Assembly: GCA_009176605.1 (NCBI GenBank)
Contig: SEYY01019049.1
Span: 122,501-142,500, forward strand
Source: Armadillidium nasatum
Taxonomy: Eukaryota > Arthropoda > Malacostraca > Isopoda > Armadillidiidae
Length of the DNA: 20,000 nucleotides
Reading direction: 5' to 3'
Of this stretch, positions 18,991 through 20,000 are shown piece by piece (the first letter of the stretch is position 1; each line of letters opens with the position of its first letter). The notes under the pieces were generated by a model, which did no database searches, was not told the origin of the DNA, and saw nothing but the letters and a program-made list of their open reading frames with translations. The translations under genes and the position numbers were made by a program.

Positions 18991-19881
18991 AATTTTTTTT
19001 AAATATTCAATTTTTTTCTTACAAAATTATTTATCAATTAACCATTGAAAAAAAATTATTTCATTTACATAGTCTTGAGCAATAAAAAAAATTCAGACTC
19101 ACGAGTCTAATTACCTTATTTTGTTGGGGGTTTTAGTTTACAAAAAGTTTCCCACACTTTAATTTACTAAATAAAATTGAAATCGGATCATTATTTTTGT
19201 ACTTCTGCTAAATAAAAAAATAAATAAATACTCAGTAGCACTAATTACCTTTTCTTTTTATTTTAAATTGTTTAAATAAAGCATCATCATCTGCATGAAT
19301 TATAAGTTTTTATAGCTATTTTAGAGCTAAAGATTAGTTTTCATACTTGTATTTTTTTTTAAATTAAAACTTTTGCAAATTTTTTATATCCCTATTTATT
19401 TGGCACATTTACGCTTGGATATCAAAATAAAATATTAGTAGAATAATCGATAGCAGAAAACGAGCATGGCATAATTTAATAATTTATCCTAGGCCTTTGT
19501 TAATGTGGTCAAATAAAAACACTCAATAAAAAGAAATACAAAATATTCAAAAGAACAATGTTATACTCTCACAATTAAAACTGTTAATTAAAATACAAAT
19601 TCATAATACCATAGAAAAAGAAAATACACATTACCAAACAAAATGCAGAACACTATATAAACTATTAACAGATCAAATTTGCCTAGCCTATGTTCCTATG
19701 ATTAAGCTCAACTCAATACTTTTCAACTTTAAGTACACTTTAATAATTCTATCTATTAAGACAATAGGAACAAGAAAAAAAGACAACTGTATACATTAAT
19801 TTTAAAGTTATTTGATAATTAGAGCAATAAACAAAAGTACTACAACTTGTAATAACAAAATAAACGCCGATCATGTTGGCA

Positions 19882-19992
19882 TAAAATGGCGCCTATCATT
19901 TTTTCAGAATTACCAACGCAAAAAATGCTTTCTTTAGAAAATAGTACCATAGTATACTACGGATGTGTTCAACAAAATCAAGAATGACGTCA
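19882..19992. promoter_or_regulatory. Candidate regulatory motifs: YY1-like and CRE
   Basis: AAAATGGCGCC (about 19883-19893) resembles a YY1 site, and TGACGTCA (19985-19992) is a perfect cAMP response element. Both are GC-containing islands in very AT-rich DNA and are common in housekeeping promoters. They could belong to the hnRNP U promoter, about 3.6 kb upstream of its start codon if a 5' UTR intron exists, or to a gene beyond the right edge. Confidence 0.3.
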
Positions 19993-20000
19993 CGCTTAAG

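Larger units (their letters stand above)
16352..20000. other. 5' flank of hnRNP U without an intact gene
   Basis: It holds five TA tracts, a 39-A run, two decayed transposase fragments, an imperfect palindrome and candidate promoter motifs near the right edge. From about 19000 to 19880 I see only AT-rich sequence without recognisable features. Confidence 0.7.

Overview
The window looks like AT-rich nuclear DNA of an invertebrate animal. It carries spliced genes with GT-AG introns, a metazoan hnRNP U homologue, long perfect (TA)n tracts inside introns, and decayed Merlin-type DNA transposon sequence. An arthropod, possibly a crustacean with a microsatellite-rich genome, fits best, but this is an impression from composition and not proven.

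Region 1 (1-5477, plus strand) is the 3' part of a very long, apparently intronless coding segment for a lysine/proline/serine-rich repeat protein that I do not recognise. It contains 20 copies of a core of about 36 residues (VSVKSP...SSVI.HF.PA.H.Y.A.G.V.I). Most copies alternate between two types, A and B, giving a 171-173 residue super-unit. A glutamate run and one last core precede the stop. The frame is broken four times, always by one extra base, so the segment is either a damaged gene or, more likely, a gene with uncorrected sequencing errors in a repetitive region.

Region 2 (5478-6893) is the convergent intergenic space. It holds a poly(A) signal for gene 1, a 32-A run, a decayed relic of one repeat module, and ATT-type microsatellites.

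Region 3 (6894-16351, minus strand) is a complete coding region for an hnRNP U / SAF-A family protein. I rebuilt it as 12 exons coding for about 885 residues: SAP DNA-binding domain, acidic/glutamine-rich segment, nuclear localisation signal, SPRY domain, P-loop kinase-like domain, RGG box, and a Gly/Ser/Gln/Tyr-rich tail. One extra base seems to be present at the start of exon 7. Seven of the eleven introns lack long TA tracts; introns 2, 3, 5, 6 and 11 between them carry most of the (TA)n, and intron 7 has one more. In introns 2 and 6 the TA tract runs right up to the 3' splice site. Intron 7 holds a candidate 23-nt frame-breaking ('poison') exon.

Region 4 (16352-20000) is the 5' flank of the hnRNP U gene. 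It contains further TA tracts, a 39-A run, one long and one short relic of a Merlin/IS1595-like transposase, an imperfect palindrome resembling a MITE, and near the right edge a perfect CRE octamer and a YY1-like motif. No intact gene was found there. The two genes are convergent and show no evident functional link.
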